A stretch of DNA of 64,000 bases from Acinetobacter sp. ANC 4862 (GTDB lineage Bacteria > Pseudomonadota > Gammaproteobacteria > Pseudomonadales > Moraxellaceae). The notes below the pieces were generated by a model. The model had not been told where the DNA came from. It saw only the letters and a list, made by a program, of their open reading frames with translations, and made no database searches. Below, piece by piece: positions 29,258 to 39,753 of this stretch. Made by a program: the position numbers and the translations under genes. Positions within the stretch are counted from its first letter, which is position 1. Every line of letters starts with the position of its first letter. The DNA lies in assembly GCF_004336635.1 (NCBI RefSeq), contig NZ_SJXH01000007.1:1-64000 (forward strand), written 5' to 3'.

Positions 29258-30451
29258 TTATTTACGTTGCTGATTTTTCAAGTAATCTTGAATGCTCATT
29301 GGTGATGGACGTGCTGTACCCACTGCTGGAGCAGCAGTTGTACCGGCTTCATTTTGTTGACGCTGAATGGCTGGCACATCATCATCTTCAACCACAGCAT
29401 GCGCAACATGATTATTTGCAGGACGTGTTGCAGACTGTGCAGATGGACGTTTCACCGTATCAGCAGAATCTGCTGAATTACGGGTTAAACCTGTTGCAAT
29501 CACGGTTACACTCAGTTCATCGCGAGCATCTGGATCAAATACAGTTCCGTAGAATACTTGACCTTCATCCAAATCGACAATTTGATTGACTACATCGGTA
29601 ATTTCTTCAATTTCACCGAAAGTCACATCATCACCACCGGTCACGTTAATCAAAATACCTTTGGCATTCATGATAGTTACGTTATCTAGCAATGGACTAC
29701 GAATCGCTTGTTCAGCCGCCTGACGGGCACGTGTTTCACCACGACCTGAACCCACACCCATCATGGCATAACCACGAGTACTCATGGCAGTTTTCAAATC
29801 GGCAAAGTCAAGGTTGATGTGACCTGGGCGAACCACAAGATCAAAGATACTACGTACTGCATTAAGCAATACATCGTCTGCTTTTTTGTACGCGTCTTTC
29901 ATTGAAATATCGCGGAATACTTTAAGCAAACGCTGGTTAGGAATAATGATTAAAGAATCAACATGTGCTTCTAAAGCTTCAATGCCTTTTTCAGCTGATT
30001 GCTGGCGACGTTTCCCTTCAAAGTTGAAAGGCGTAGTCACCACACCGACTGTCAAAATGCCCATTTCTTTGGCAATTTCAGCAACCACTGGCGCAGCACC
30101 GGTACCTGTACCACCGCCCATACCAGCAGTCACAAACACCATGTCTGTACCTTCCAGATGTTGGCGAATGATTTCACGGCTTTCTTCAGCAGCAGTTTGA
30201 CCCACTTGAGGATTTGCCCCTGCACCCAAACCACGCGTGCTTTGCTCGCCTAACTGGATTTTGAATTGGGCATTCATACGATCTAAAGCTTGTTTATCCG
30301 TATTGGCACAAACAAATTTTACACCCTGAATATCTGACTCAAGCATATGTTGTACAGCATTACCACCAGCACCACCTACACCAAACACAGTGAAACGGGC
30401 TTGACCGTTGCTATCGTTTTGATCATCTTCTAAAAATTCAAATGAGGCCAT
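29258..30451 (-). CDS. ftsZ: Cell division GTPase FtsZ
   Basis: 397 residues from ATG 30451 (MASFEFLEDDQND), preferred over an in-frame GTG 12 codons upstream because it matches the family start. The tubulin signature GGGTGTGAAP, VGGAGGNAVQHM and the T7-loop region NLDFADLKTAM are present. A variable linker rich in Ala/Pro/Thr precedes the conserved C-terminal peptide IQDYLKNQ, which binds FtsA and ZipA. It polymerises into the Z ring at midcell. Confidence 0.97.
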   Translation of the reverse strand: MASFEFLEDDQNDSNGQARFTVFGVGGAGGNAVQHMLESDIQGVKFVCANTDKQALDRMNAQFKIQLGEQSTRGLGAGANPQVGQTAAEESREIIRQHLEGTDMVFVTAGMGGGTGTGAAPVVAEIAKEMGILTVGVVTTPFNFEGKRRQQSAEKGIEALEAHVDSLIIIPNQRLLKVFRDISMKDAYKKADDVLLNAVRSIFDLVVRPGHINLDFADLKTAMSTRGYAMMGVGSGRGETRARQAAEQAIRSPLLDNVTIMNAKGILINVTGGDDVTFGEIEEITDVVNQIVDLDEGQVFYGTVFDPDARDELSVTVIATGLTRNSADSADTVKRPSAQSATRPANNHVAHAVVEDDDVPAIQRQQNEAGTTAAPAVGTARPSPMSIQDYLKNQQRK

Positions 30452-30612
30452 GACCTTTGGATTTCCTAATTCGTAATTGGCAGTCACTTAAGCCCGTATA
30501 CTGCCTTGATCTTAATAAAAAATTATGTTTTAGGATGCTGTTCAACTACACGCTTGTCAAGTCCAAGCCGTTAGACGTACAACTTCCTAACAATATTCCC
30601 AATAAATTCAAC

Positions 30613-31875
30613 TTAAAATATCGATTTTAACTGATTATTTAATGCCGACCATGCTCGACCTACTCGCTTAAAAACAGACAGTTTTTCAGGATCCGTAGAT
30701 TCTACAATAGTATCTTGCGTGTCACTTTGACTAAACATCAATAATCCTGCTGCTGTTGCATATTGCGAACGACGCAAAGCAGCCTGATTTTGCTCTTCAG
30801 CATATACCTGTACCGGTGGATTTCCCAAATGTGCTGAAACCCCTAACATCTGACGTGCCAGATTCACCATTCCTTCGATTTGGCTTGCATCACCTGTTAG
30901 TACCACACCATGATATAAACCATGAATTGCACCGTTGCGTTGTAACTCTTGATGAACTTGAGTCAAAATTTCTTCATAACGCGCAATAATAATTTCTGCC
31001 AATTCAATACGACTGATGGTTTGTGGACCATCAATGCCCTGGAATTGAATCATATGATCGGGTTTCACCACTTTCAGATCAACACAACCATACAATAACT
31101 TAATTCGTTCCGCTTCTTCCGTCGTGGTTTGCAAGACTGCTGCAATGTCACGCGTAACATGCTCACCACCACGTTGCAAAGTATGCGTCAATGCCAGACG
31201 ACCATCTAGATAGACTGCAATATTGGTCGTACCCGCACCAATATCCACTAAGCATGCGCCATACTCCTTTTCATCTTTGAGTAGACTTGCTTCAGCAGTT
31301 GCCAAACAGGACACCACCATTTTCTCGACACCAATATTGGCACCTTTAAGCGCACGATCCAGATTCTGCATGGTACTGATCGGCAGCATCATCAACTGAT
31401 AATGTCCGATCATACTATGTGCAGACATGCGAATCGGATTTTGTACCCATTCTGCCGAATCATCCAATTCAAAGCCTAACGGTACTGCACTCACCAAATA
31501 GTGGTCAGAGGTCAAATGACTGGCTTTAGCCAACTCTAACGCACGTACAACTTCACTTGTTGTAATTGTATGGTCGCTATTTTCAATGGGTGTGCGACCT
31601 GATGCATAAAAGCTTTTTAATTCTGCACTTGGAATCGAAATCCAAGCGGAATGCACCCGGCATTCAGCCATATCTTCTGCTTCTTGTACGGCATTTTTAA
31701 TTGCAGTGATGACTTTATCGAGACTTACAATTTTCCCTTTATTCATGCCTCGGTTACGAGCTGTTGCCATCCCAATCACTTGGATATTGTCTGGCGCATG
31801 TACCTTACCAATCAAAACTGAAACTTTGTGTGTCCCAATGTCAATCGCAACAACCGAGGGAACAGCTTCATTCAT
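30613..31875 (-). CDS. ftsA: Cell division protein FtsA
   Basis: 420 residues of the actin-like fold. Markers are VVAIDIGTHKVSVLIG (phosphate 1), CLVDIGAGTTNIAVY (phosphate 2), GVVLTGDASQIEGM, and a C-terminal amphipathic tail (WSALNNQLKSIF) that tethers it to the membrane. It links FtsZ filaments to the inner membrane and recruits later division proteins. Between ftsQ and ftsZ, in the usual dcw order. Confidence 0.97.
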   Translation of the reverse strand: MNEAVPSVVAIDIGTHKVSVLIGKVHAPDNIQVIGMATARNRGMNKGKIVSLDKVITAIKNAVQEAEDMAECRVHSAWISIPSAELKSFYASGRTPIENSDHTITTSEVVRALELAKASHLTSDHYLVSAVPLGFELDDSAEWVQNPIRMSAHSMIGHYQLMMLPISTMQNLDRALKGANIGVEKMVVSCLATAEASLLKDEKEYGACLVDIGAGTTNIAVYLDGRLALTHTLQRGGEHVTRDIAAVLQTTTEEAERIKLLYGCVDLKVVKPDHMIQFQGIDGPQTISRIELAEIIIARYEEILTQVHQELQRNGAIHGLYHGVVLTGDASQIEGMVNLARQMLGVSAHLGNPPVQVYAEEQNQAALRRSQYATAAGLLMFSQSDTQDTIVESTDPEKLSVFKRVGRAWSALNNQLKSIF

Positions 31876-31946
31876 TATCTACTACTACCATTACATGTTT
31901 GGTTAATTTATGGCCATAAGCCTCTATTTTATATAAAGCCGCTCAA

Positions 31947-32801
31947 TTATGGCTTTACCGTTCTTACATCTGCAATGCTTGTGTCATCAATCGTTACAAC
32001 AAAATGACCATTTACAATATTAGGTGGTGCTGAATTCTTCCATTGTATCGCCAATCCATTTCGATAACGTAAGTCAATTGACGAAATTTTAGACCAAACT
32101 GGTTTTAAATCACTTTGTGCCAGATGACTCAAGCGTTGAAGTTTACTCATGGTCTGATCTTGGTCCACAATAATGCGTAAACCCGAATCAAACTGCATAA
32201 ACCAGGTCATACGTTCTGTTAAATATAATTCTTTTAAACGAACATTGACCGGCAGGAATAACTGATTAATTTCATTGTAGCGACGCATCATCATTTTGGA
32301 TTGAGAAGCCGGACCGTGCAGCAAGGGTAATTTTTGATTATTTTGCGGAATCACTTCTGCAAAAATATCGCCACTATCGCTCAACAGTCGTCCAGTTCCC
32401 CAACGCGCAATGGCATGACGTGGCATCACCCGTACCCGAATTGAATTGGGCCACGCACGCGAGACCACCACGCGATCGACCCAAGACAACTCTAGCGCCT
32501 GATCTCGAATTTGTTCCAAATCAGAGGTAAAATAATTCGCTGTTACTGCTGGCGTAACATGCTTCATGACCTGACTATTTTCTGCGTCTGAACGCGTACC
32601 CACAACATTGAGTTCCGCGACATGTGCATCGGTCATGACTGTATATAAACCATAGACCCCTACAGCCAATACCATGAGTGCAACCAGCAATAATAACCAG
32701 CCACCGACATTCGCAAGCTTTTCCTTACGCGTTGGTGGCTTGTCATGTATTGATGTGATTGCTGCTCGTTTACGGCGCATTGAAGCAGGAAGTTGAGCCA
32801 T
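31947..32801 (-). CDS. ftsQ: Cell division protein FtsQ
   Basis: 284 residues. A basic cytoplasmic N-terminus is followed by one membrane helix (about 34-56), the POTRA domain (HVAELNVVGTRSDAENSQVMK) and the beta domain (LSWVDRVVVSRAWPNSIRVRVMPRHAIARW). Bitopic divisome protein that bridges early and late division proteins through FtsB and FtsL. Four bases after ddlB. Confidence 0.93.
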   Translation of the reverse strand: MAQLPASMRRKRAAITSIHDKPPTRKEKLANVGGWLLLLVALMVLAVGVYGLYTVMTDAHVAELNVVGTRSDAENSQVMKHVTPAVTANYFTSDLEQIRDQALELSWVDRVVVSRAWPNSIRVRVMPRHAIARWGTGRLLSDSGDIFAEVIPQNNQKLPLLHGPASQSKMMMRRYNEINQLFLPVNVRLKELYLTERMTWFMQFDSGLRIIVDQDQTMSKLQRLSHLAQSDLKPVWSKISSIDLRYRNGLAIQWKNSAPPNIVNGHFVVTIDDTSIADVRTVKP

Positions 32802-32804
32802 AGT

Positions 32805-33734
32805 TTAGTGAGCCACACCTGTCAAAGTTTGTTCCAAAATGGCAACGCAAAGCTCATCAAAGCTATACCCCACCGCTTTCGCAGCTTTAGGTACCAATGA
32901 ATGGCTGGTCATGCCTGGAACTGTGTTCACTTCTAACAACCAGAAGTTGCCATGTTCATCCTGCATCGCATCAATACGTCCCCAACCGCTTGCACCAACG
33001 GCTTGGAAAGCGCGTAAAGACAAGGCTTGTAAACGTTTTTCATCATCTTCCGATAGACCGCAAGGAATGCCATACTGCACATCGTTACGATTGTATTTGG
33101 CTTCATAATCGTAGAAAGCCACATCTTTTGGTGGCTCAAGACGAATCACAGGAAGCGCCTGACCATTCAGAATTACAATCGTGAACTCACGACCGCTAAT
33201 CCATTTTTCAGCCATCACTACTGCATCATGTTCAGTGGCTTTTTCAATCGCTAGCGCAAAGTCTTCAATATGTTCAACTTTGCTCATACCGATACTTGAG
33301 CCTTCATGTACCGGTTTGATAATGAATGGCAAGCCGATACTGTCTACAACAGCATTCAAATCAGAATCTTTGGTCACAATACGGTAAGGTGCAGTAGGCA
33401 GTTCTGAACCTTGCCACACCTGCTTGGTTTTGACTTTATCCATACCAATGGCGGAACCTTGTACACCGGTACCGGTATATGGAAGATTCAACCATTCCAA
33501 TGCACCTTGAATTTGACCATCTTCTCCGCCACGACCGTGCAACACAATAAATGCACGGTCATAGTTGACCAGTTCAGTCACGCTACGTTCTTGCGGGTCA
33601 AAAGCTTCTGCATTTACACCCGAGCGCACCAATGCTTCAAGTACAGCTTTACCACTATCTAGAGAAACCTCGCGCTCAGCCGATTTACCACCAAGCAACA
33701 CGGCAACTTTGCCGAATTCTGAAGCATTTGCCAC
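32805..33734 (-). CDS. ddlB: D-alanine--D-alanine ligase
   Basis: 309 residues with an ATP-grasp fold. VAVLLGGKSAEREVSLDSG, HGRGGEDGQIQGALEW, VKPVHEGSSIGMSKV and the metal-binding LLEVNTVPGMTSHS are the family motifs. Makes D-Ala-D-Ala for the peptidoglycan stem peptide. Located between murC and ftsQ as in the standard cluster. Confidence 0.96.
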   Translation of the reverse strand: MANASEFGKVAVLLGGKSAEREVSLDSGKAVLEALVRSGVNAEAFDPQERSVTELVNYDRAFIVLHGRGGEDGQIQGALEWLNLPYTGTGVQGSAIGMDKVKTKQVWQGSELPTAPYRIVTKDSDLNAVVDSIGLPFIIKPVHEGSSIGMSKVEHIEDFALAIEKATEHDAVVMAEKWISGREFTIVILNGQALPVIRLEPPKDVAFYDYEAKYNRNDVQYGIPCGLSEDDEKRLQALSLRAFQAVGASGWGRIDAMQDEHGNFWLLEVNTVPGMTSHSLVPKAAKAVGYSFDELCVAILEQTLTGVAH

Positions 33735-33790
33735 GTTTATATCCTTAAACTTTATAACTGAACAATCAAATTCAAAATCACATAAAGTGA

Positions 33791-35239
33791 TTATTTTAAA
33801 TACAATTTATTTTGTGCAAGCTCAATCGAGATAGCCCCCACATTACCTGCGCCTTGCGTTAATAACAAGTCATTCGCTTGTAACACTTTTTGCACCGCAT
33901 TTTGTAAATTGCCTTCCACAGGATCAACCAAAATCGGCTCAACATCGCCACGTAAACGAATGCTACGCGCCAAGCTGCGACTGTCCGCGCCGACAATCGG
34001 TTTTTCACCGGCAGGATACACTTCCAGCAATAACAATTGATCGACTTGCGACAACACATCGACGAAGTCATCGAAGCAGTCACGGGTACGCGTGAAGCGG
34101 TGTGGCTGGAACATCATCACCAAGCGACGATCAGGATGGCTTTGACGCGCAGCTTTAATCGTTGCTTCCACTTCTTTAGGATGATGACCGTAGTCATCGA
34201 CCAGTTTGACATTACCACCATCAAGTTCAAATTCACCTTGTACCTGGAAGCGGCGACCTACCCCACTAAAACCTTCCAATGCACGGCAGATTGCGCCGTC
34301 AGAAACACCTTCATCGGTTGCGATCCCAATCGCTGCCAAGGCATTGAGTACATTATGCAGACCCGGCTGGTTTACAGTGACACGAAGTGGTTCACGATTT
34401 TTACGCAGCACGGTAAAGTGAGTGCGCATACCGTCTTGATCAACATCGACCGCACGGATGTCATTATCTTCGTTAAAACCATAGGTTAAAAGTGGACGGC
34501 CAATACGCGGCATGATTTCACGGACATTGGCATCATCGCCACAAACCACTGCCAAACCATAGAATGGAAGTTTTTGTAAGAATTGTACAAAAGTATCTTT
34601 CAATACATCGAAGCTACCGCCATAAGTGTCCATATGATCGGCATCGATATTGGTCACAACTGCCGCCATTGGATGCAAATGCAAGAAGGTAGCATCAGAT
34701 TCATCCGCTTCAGCCACAATATAACGGCTCGCACCGAGTGCAGCATTCACACCGGTACGATTCAGCAAACCACCGATCACATAGGTCGGATCCATGTTTT
34801 CTTCCGCCAACATACAAGTGATGAGACTTGTAGTGGTGGTTTTACCATGTGTACCTGCCACTGCGATACCGTGACGGTAACGCATCAATTCACCCAACAT
34901 TTCAGCACGACGAACCACAGGAATACGGGTTTCAATCGCTGCCTTGATTTCCGGGTTTTCTGGATCAATTGCTGTAGATACGACCAGTACATTGGCATCT
35001 TTGATATTTTCAGCCGTATGACCGATATAAACTTTGATACCATTTTCTTCAAGTTGCGCAGTCGTTTTAGACGCTTTGATGTCTGAACCAGAAACTTTAT
35101 AGCCTTGGTTTTTGAGCACTTCCGCGATGCCACACATACCAGCACCACCAATCCCTACAAAATGAATGTGTTTGATACGGCGCATTTCAGGCACTTTAAT
35201 TAATTTTTTTGCTTGCTCAGCAGGAGTAGATGGAGACAT
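33791..35239 (-). CDS. murC: UDP-N-acetylmuramate--L-alanine ligase
   Basis: 482 residues. The first amino-acid-adding ligase of peptidoglycan synthesis. [17 protein letters not shown] is the N-terminal UDP-binding loop, [12 protein letters not shown] the ATP P-loop, and [14 protein letters not shown] and FQPHRFTRT the C-terminal family blocks. Follows murG by 13 bases. Confidence 0.97.
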   Translation of the reverse strand: MSPSTPAEQAKKLIKVPEMRRIKHIHFVGIGGAGMCGIAEVLKNQGYKVSGSDIKASKTTAQLEENGIKVYIGHTAENIKDANVLVVSTAIDPENPEIKAAIETRIPVVRRAEMLGELMRYRHGIAVAGTHGKTTTTSLITCMLAEENMDPTYVIGGLLNRTGVNAALGASRYIVAEADESDATFLHLHPMAAVVTNIDADHMDTYGGSFDVLKDTFVQFLQKLPFYGLAVVCGDDANVREIMPRIGRPLLTYGFNEDNDIRAVDVDQDGMRTHFTVLRKNREPLRVTVNQPGLHNVLNALAAIGIATDEGVSDGAICRALEGFSGVGRRFQVQGEFELDGGNVKLVDDYGHHPKEVEATIKAARQSHPDRRLVMMFQPHRFTRTRDCFDDFVDVLSQVDQLLLLEVYPAGEKPIVGADSRSLARSIRLRGDVEPILVDPVEGNLQNAVQKVLQANDLLLTQGAGNVGAISIELAQNKLYLK

Positions 35240-35252
35240 ATATCACTCTAAT

Positions 35253-36350
35253 TTACAATTCTTGAATTAAACGAACCACATGCTGGGTTGCATCAGGTTG
35301 TGCTTTTTGACGTGCTTTGACTGCCATTTCTGACAGCAATTGGCGATTCATCAGTGGTGTTAGCAATTCTTTTAGACTATCCACAGTCATGCTGGCTTGC
35401 GGACAAATTTTCGCAGCATTGATACCCGCAAGGAATTTGGCATTTGCGGTTTGATGGTCATCCACGGCACTTGGCAGTGGAACAAAAACCGCAGCCACAC
35501 CCGCAGTTGCAATTTCAGTGACGGTTAATGCGCCCGCACGGCAAATAATTAAATCAGCATCTGAATAGGCTTTAGCCATATCTTCAATAAACGGCTGAAC
35601 TTCAACTTGCAAGGTTGCAGGTGCATCACTATAACGTGCTTGCGTTGCATCCTGATGGTTTTGACCACACTGATGGAATACCTGCATAGGCACATCAAGT
35701 TGTTTCAATGCTTCCGGCACACGTTCATTTAATGCTTGTGCACCTAATGAGCCACCGACAATTAAAATTTGTAAAGGCTTCGCCGCTTTTTCACGTTCTT
35801 GATAACGCCAAGACGGATTTAAAATTTCAGTAATTTCCTTGCGCACAGGATTGCCTGTGGTCACAATTTTTGCACTTTCGGCGAAAGTATCTGGAAAAGC
35901 CTGACACACAGTTTTAGCAATACGGGATAATTGGGTATTGGTAAAACCTGCAATCGCATTTTGCTCATGGATAATGACCGGAATACCTAAGGCACGCGCA
36001 GCTAGGCCACCCGGACCTGCAACATACCCCCCAAAACCTGCAACAGCATCAATATTTAGCTGCTTCATATAGCGCATAGCACTTAAAGTTGCTTTTAAAA
36101 TTTTTAAAGGTGCCAATAATTTACGCACAACACCGTTGCCACGTACACCTTGAATATCAATTTGATAAATTGGAATATTGTGATTTTTTAACAGACGATT
36201 TTCCATGCCTGCTGGCGTTGCAAGCCAAGACACCTGTACCCCTTGTTGCTGTAATTCTTTAGCAACAGCGAGTGCTGGAAAAACATGCCCGCCAGTACCT
36301 GCGGCCATCATCATGACATGTTTGGGCTTTGTTTGCGTTGCTTCAGTCAC
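35253..36350 (-). CDS. murG: Undecaprenyl-PP-MurNAc-pentapeptide GlcNAc transferase
   Basis: 365 residues, GT28 family. GTGGHVFPALAVA (G-loop 1), GFGGYVAGPGGLAA (G-loop 2) and VGGSLGAQALNERV (G-loop 3) are visible, with the donor site around CRAGALTVTEIATAG. Converts lipid I to lipid II at the inner membrane's cytoplasmic face. First gene of this part of the cluster; ftsW and murD are not directly upstream here. Confidence 0.96.
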   Translation of the reverse strand: MTEATQTKPKHVMMMAAGTGGHVFPALAVAKELQQQGVQVSWLATPAGMENRLLKNHNIPIYQIDIQGVRGNGVVRKLLAPLKILKATLSAMRYMKQLNIDAVAGFGGYVAGPGGLAARALGIPVIIHEQNAIAGFTNTQLSRIAKTVCQAFPDTFAESAKIVTTGNPVRKEITEILNPSWRYQEREKAAKPLQILIVGGSLGAQALNERVPEALKQLDVPMQVFHQCGQNHQDATQARYSDAPATLQVEVQPFIEDMAKAYSDADLIICRAGALTVTEIATAGVAAVFVPLPSAVDDHQTANAKFLAGINAAKICPQASMTVDSLKELLTPLMNRQLLSEMAVKARQKAQPDATQHVVRLIQEL

Positions 36351-36843
36351 AGTCTAATTCTTCAATTCTAAAATATGGATAACGAAATTCGATTTTAAGC
36401 GATCAATTGTAATCACAAACGTATAACCGTGAAAGGTTATTTACTTTTTTTCAACAGGCACTTCATTGTTTTTTTCTACAGATTTAAAAGTTTAAACTAG
36501 TTTTATTATTAATCGACGAAAAATATACAATTTTATGCATTTTTTATCCAATTTTGTGCCCTTTTTTTTGATCCGCTGATCAATTTAATACCCTCCTGCC
36601 CTAGAAGCTTCGCTAAAAAAAGAGCCCACATTGGACTCCTTTTTATTTCGTAATGATTCCATTAAATAAACGTAAAAGTATCTTGTCACTTTTGCCGTTA
36701 TTTAGTTTGCACTACCGGAGGCTCCGTCGCATATCACTTACCTACTTTCTAAGATTTTAATTTCATTGAGCGCAACTTGTGTGCGCTCATCTTGAAAAAA
36801 CTTTTGATCTTGTTTAGAGTTATTTTCATTGATCAAACCTGGC
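36351..36843. other. Gene-free gap with several hairpins
   Basis: 493 bases between murG and gshB with no supported gene. It holds the gshB terminator (36613-36645), an AAAAGT...ACTTTT hairpin around 36671-36692, and TGAGCGCA-acttgtg-TGCGCTCA (36767-36789). Parts faintly resemble the structured element at 6523-6658 but no firm alignment could be made by eye. Confidence 0.5.
36613..36645 (-). terminator. Probable terminator of gshB
   Basis: GAGCCC (36622-36627) pairs with GGACTC (36633-36638) with one G-U pair. The minus-strand side is followed by TTTTTTT. It lies 200 bases after the gshB stop. Confidence 0.7.
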
Positions 36844-37785
36844 CTATTTTTGACCTGCTTCTAAAACATCAAATAAATCATCCGCAATAGATGTCCCAAA
36901 TTGATCATCAATTTCACGAATACAGGTTGGGCTAGTGACATTGATTTCTGTCACGTAATTACCAATCACATCCAAACCGACAAAAACCAGACCTTTTTCT
37001 CTGAGATAAGGACCGACTTTTGCAGCAATGGCTTTATCATTTTCACTTAATGGACGTGCTTGACCTAAACCACCTGCTGCCAAGTTGCCACGCACTTCGC
37101 CATTTTGAGGGATACGTGCCAAACAGTAAGGTACAGGTTCACCATTAATCATTAAAATACGTTTATCCCCCTCAACAATTTCGGGGATATAACGCTGTGC
37201 CATAATCGGTTGAGTACCATTATGGGTCAGCATTTCAATAGTAGAACCAATATTTATGCCATCTTGATATAAACGGAAAATGCCTGTACCGCCCATACCA
37301 TCAAGTGGTTTTACAATCACATCTACCTGTTCTTTCAGAAACTCTCGAATCAAACTTTCTTGGGAGGTGACTAAAGTAGGAACCTGAAGTTCAGGGAACT
37401 GAGTGGCGAATAATTTTTCATTACAGTCACGCAGGCTTTGCGGCTTGTTGATAATCCATGCACCTTCACGTTCTGCCTGTTCCAGAATATAAGTGGTATA
37501 GACAAAGTTCATGTCGAACGGTGGGTCTTTACGCATCAACACCACGTCATAATCTGCAATCGATTCTTTTTTCTTTTCACCCAATTCAAAGTAATGGTTG
37601 TAGTCTTCAAACACTTGCAACGGTGAAATTCGACCAAATGCCTTCCCTTGTTCGATATATAAATCTTGCTGTAATGCATAACCCAGCTCATGTCCACGAC
37701 GGCTGGCTGCCCAAAGCATCGCCATAGAGGAATCCTTTTTCAGGTTTACATTTTCGATGGGATCCATCACAACAAGTACGCGCAT
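36844..37785 (-). CDS. gshB: Glutathione synthetase
   Basis: 313 residues, ATP-grasp. Joins gamma-glutamylcysteine and glycine. MRVLVVMDPIENVNLKKDSSMAM is the family start. VKPLDGMGGTGIFR is the nucleotide loop, and GLDVIGNYVTEINVTSPTC contains the metal ligands. Its partner gshA is 20 kb away at 57185-58762. Divergent from the DUF3565 gene. Confidence 0.96.
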   Translation of the reverse strand: MRVLVVMDPIENVNLKKDSSMAMLWAASRRGHELGYALQQDLYIEQGKAFGRISPLQVFEDYNHYFELGEKKKESIADYDVVLMRKDPPFDMNFVYTTYILEQAEREGAWIINKPQSLRDCNEKLFATQFPELQVPTLVTSQESLIREFLKEQVDVIVKPLDGMGGTGIFRLYQDGINIGSTIEMLTHNGTQPIMAQRYIPEIVEGDKRILMINGEPVPYCLARIPQNGEVRGNLAAGGLGQARPLSENDKAIAAKVGPYLREKGLVFVGLDVIGNYVTEINVTSPTCIREIDDQFGTSIADDLFDVLEAGQK

Positions 37786-37902
37786 ATCGATCTGCTCATG
37801 TATTTTTAAATTGGGAAAAGTATAACGGAGTTTAATCTTTCTTTTTTCTCAATTTTGGTAAAGCTTTTATATGATTGTATAAAGTGGTTTCAGGAGCAGT
37901 TG

Positions 37903-38097
37903 ATGCAACAAGCAATTATTGGTTTTCATTTGGATGAGGAAGGTCACTGGGTCGCAGACCTAGCCTGTGGTCATGCACAGCATGTCCGGCATAATCCACC
38001 CTGGCAAAACCGCCCTTGGGTGATCACGGAGCAAGGACGGAAAGAGAAGTTTGGCGTGATGTTGGAATGTAAAAAGTGTGATGAACAAATTGAGTAG
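37903..38097 (+). CDS. DUF3565 family small protein
   Basis: 64 residues from ATG 37903, with AGGAG six to seven bases upstream; an in-frame ATG 16 codons earlier has no ribosome site. The sequence contains DLACGHAQHVRHNPPWQNRPWV and a C-terminal CKKC, matching the DUF3565 pattern of a CGHxQHVRHxPPW motif with paired cysteines, possibly a zinc site. Function unknown. Confidence 0.8.
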   Translation: MQQAIIGFHLDEEGHWVADLACGHAQHVRHNPPWQNRPWVITEQGRKEKFGVMLECKKCDEQIE

Positions 38098-38737
38098 GTT
38101 TTGTATAAGCGATCGGGGTTCAGTGAGTTATTTATGACTCATTTGATAGTGTAAATTTATTCGGCAATGCCTGAAAATGATCGGTCCAGATGACTTATTT
38201 ATACGGAAGTATAGTAACCCTTTAAATAACAAAAATATGCCAAATTTCATCGGCAGAATTTCTAAACAGTTCCAAATATAAATGCTGTGAAAACCAAAAA
38301 AAAAACATTAAAAATTTATGATAAAAATATTCCAAATTAAACTTTTGAATAAGTTAATATTTTAGACTCTGCACTTAACACATTCCATATAAAAAATTAC
38401 AACAATGAGCCTGTTATAAAAAATAATAGCAACGGATTTTTTATCGATTATTTATATTGCTTAACTAATCTCTAATGAGTGTTCCGTGAATTTGATTAAG
38501 TCATACACATAAAGGATCAGCATTTTTATTTTTATAGGGCTGATCTTTTATATTCTTTCCTGATTATTTTTAAATCTGAGTAAGAAGAAATTCTCATGCC
38601 AAATCCATCCAATAACGACCAAGATGAGTTATATAAAATATATCCTCTTTTCCTGACGTGAAATTGGATTATACATATCCCTCTAAAACAAAAATAAATC
38701 AGCAAACAATTCTAAACTTCTTTTGATTCAATTTAGT
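38098..38737. other. AT-rich gene-free stretch
   Basis: 640 bases with no open frame above 60 codons. A terminator-like hairpin sits at 38515-38550. A 21-codon frame starts at 38596 (MPNPSNNDQDELYKIYPLFLT) with no convincing ribosome site. It may be the eroded remains of a gene; nothing else is recognisable. Confidence 0.4.
38515..38550 (+). terminator. Terminator-like hairpin in a gene-free region
   Basis: GATCAGC (38515-38521) and GCTGATC (38539-38545) pair across a 17-nt AT loop, followed by TTTTATATTC. No plus-strand gene ends nearby except the DUF3565 gene 420 bases back. Confidence 0.5.
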
Positions 38738-39202
38738 TTAATGGGCTAGGTTTTTGAAAATATGCTTAAGATTTTCTAACATTTTTTCAATTTGTAAGGG
38801 TGTTAAACCATCAAAAGATTTTTCCAGAACGATGTGACTCAGGTCATTAATCTTTTGGATCATTTGCTGTCCTTTCTCGGTTAATAAAACTCGAGTAATT
38901 CGACCATCATCTTCACAACAATAGGTATCCACCAACCCTTCATCTTTTAAACGGTAAACAATTTTGGTGGTTGTCGACATTTTAGAAATCACCATTTCTG
39001 ATAGATCAGATACGCTCGCTTTATTTTTAGATTTTAAAGCCAGTAAAATACGACGACGAGAATTATCTAAACCATATTTTTTTAATGCATGATCAACATT
39101 TTGTATATATTGAGCATGCACTTGAGTGATCCAATAATATGGAGAATTTTCTAAATTAAAATCTGCAGTAGCAGATAAAAATTTATTGTACTTTTTTGTC
39201 AT
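38738..39202 (-). CDS. MarR-family transcriptional regulator
   Basis: 154 residues with the MarR layout: N-terminal dimerisation helix, then a winged helix with NSRRRILLALKSKNKASVSDLSEMVISKMSTTTKIVYRLKDEGLV and a wing containing CEDDGRITRVLLTEKGQQM, then a long C-terminal helix. GGGG lies eight bases before ATG. No gene next to it looks like a MarR target, and it lies in unusually AT-rich DNA with AAA/TTT-heavy codons, which hints at acquisition or loss of a partner gene. Ligand unknown. Confidence 0.88.
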   Translation of the reverse strand: MTKKYNKFLSATADFNLENSPYYWITQVHAQYIQNVDHALKKYGLDNSRRRILLALKSKNKASVSDLSEMVISKMSTTTKIVYRLKDEGLVDTYCCEDDGRITRVLLTEKGQQMIQKINDLSHIVLEKSFDGLTPLQIEKMLENLKHIFKNLAH

Positions 39203-39218
39203 GACTTAACCCCTTTAA

Positions 39219-39236
39219 TTTATTGGTGCCATTAAA
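39219..39236. promoter_or_regulatory. Candidate MarR operator
   Basis: TTTATTGG-tg-CCATTAAA, an 18-bp palindrome with one mismatch pair, 17 bases upstream of the marR start. Suitable for autoregulation; binding is inferred. Confidence 0.45.
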
Positions 39237-39565
39237 ATTATTTTCAATAAATAAATTTTATTTAGTAACAGCTACATCTATTGCATAACTTATATTGCTT
39301 ATTTTGAGATTAAATCTCTTTTAAAGTTAACTCCCTCTCTCTTCATTCACTTCTCCGAGTATGTTTTGCAAAAAGAATGAGAGCATCAACGTCTAGATAA
39401 AGTCCTCTTTTTTGTATTGACTGTTGGTTTGTAAGCAAATTAAATCACTTTAATGGTTAAATGATCTATCACAAAAAATACCAATTTATTAGCTTAAATA
39501 AACAAATATATGACACAATTAACATTAATTTGTTTTATAAAAATCATTTATCTATGTAAGTTTTG

Positions 39566-39581
39566 ACTTATTCGAATAAGT
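39566..39581. promoter_or_regulatory. Perfect 16-bp palindrome overlapping a -35-like hexamer
   Basis: ACTTATTCGAATAAGT reads identically on both strands. It overlaps TTGACT at 39563-39568. It looks like a repressor site, 364 bases from the marR start. Confidence 0.4.
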
Positions 39582-39753
39582 TTGAATGGGGGTTTTTGAG
39601 GCTTTAAACTAAAAATAAGATATTGTTTAATTTAATTTTTTTATTTATAAAAATTTCATACTCTTAATGCATAAAATTATACCCGTTAAAAAAATAGATG
39701 AAAAATCAACTATTTTTACCTGATAACAAGATGCATTTTGTATAATTAATTTT

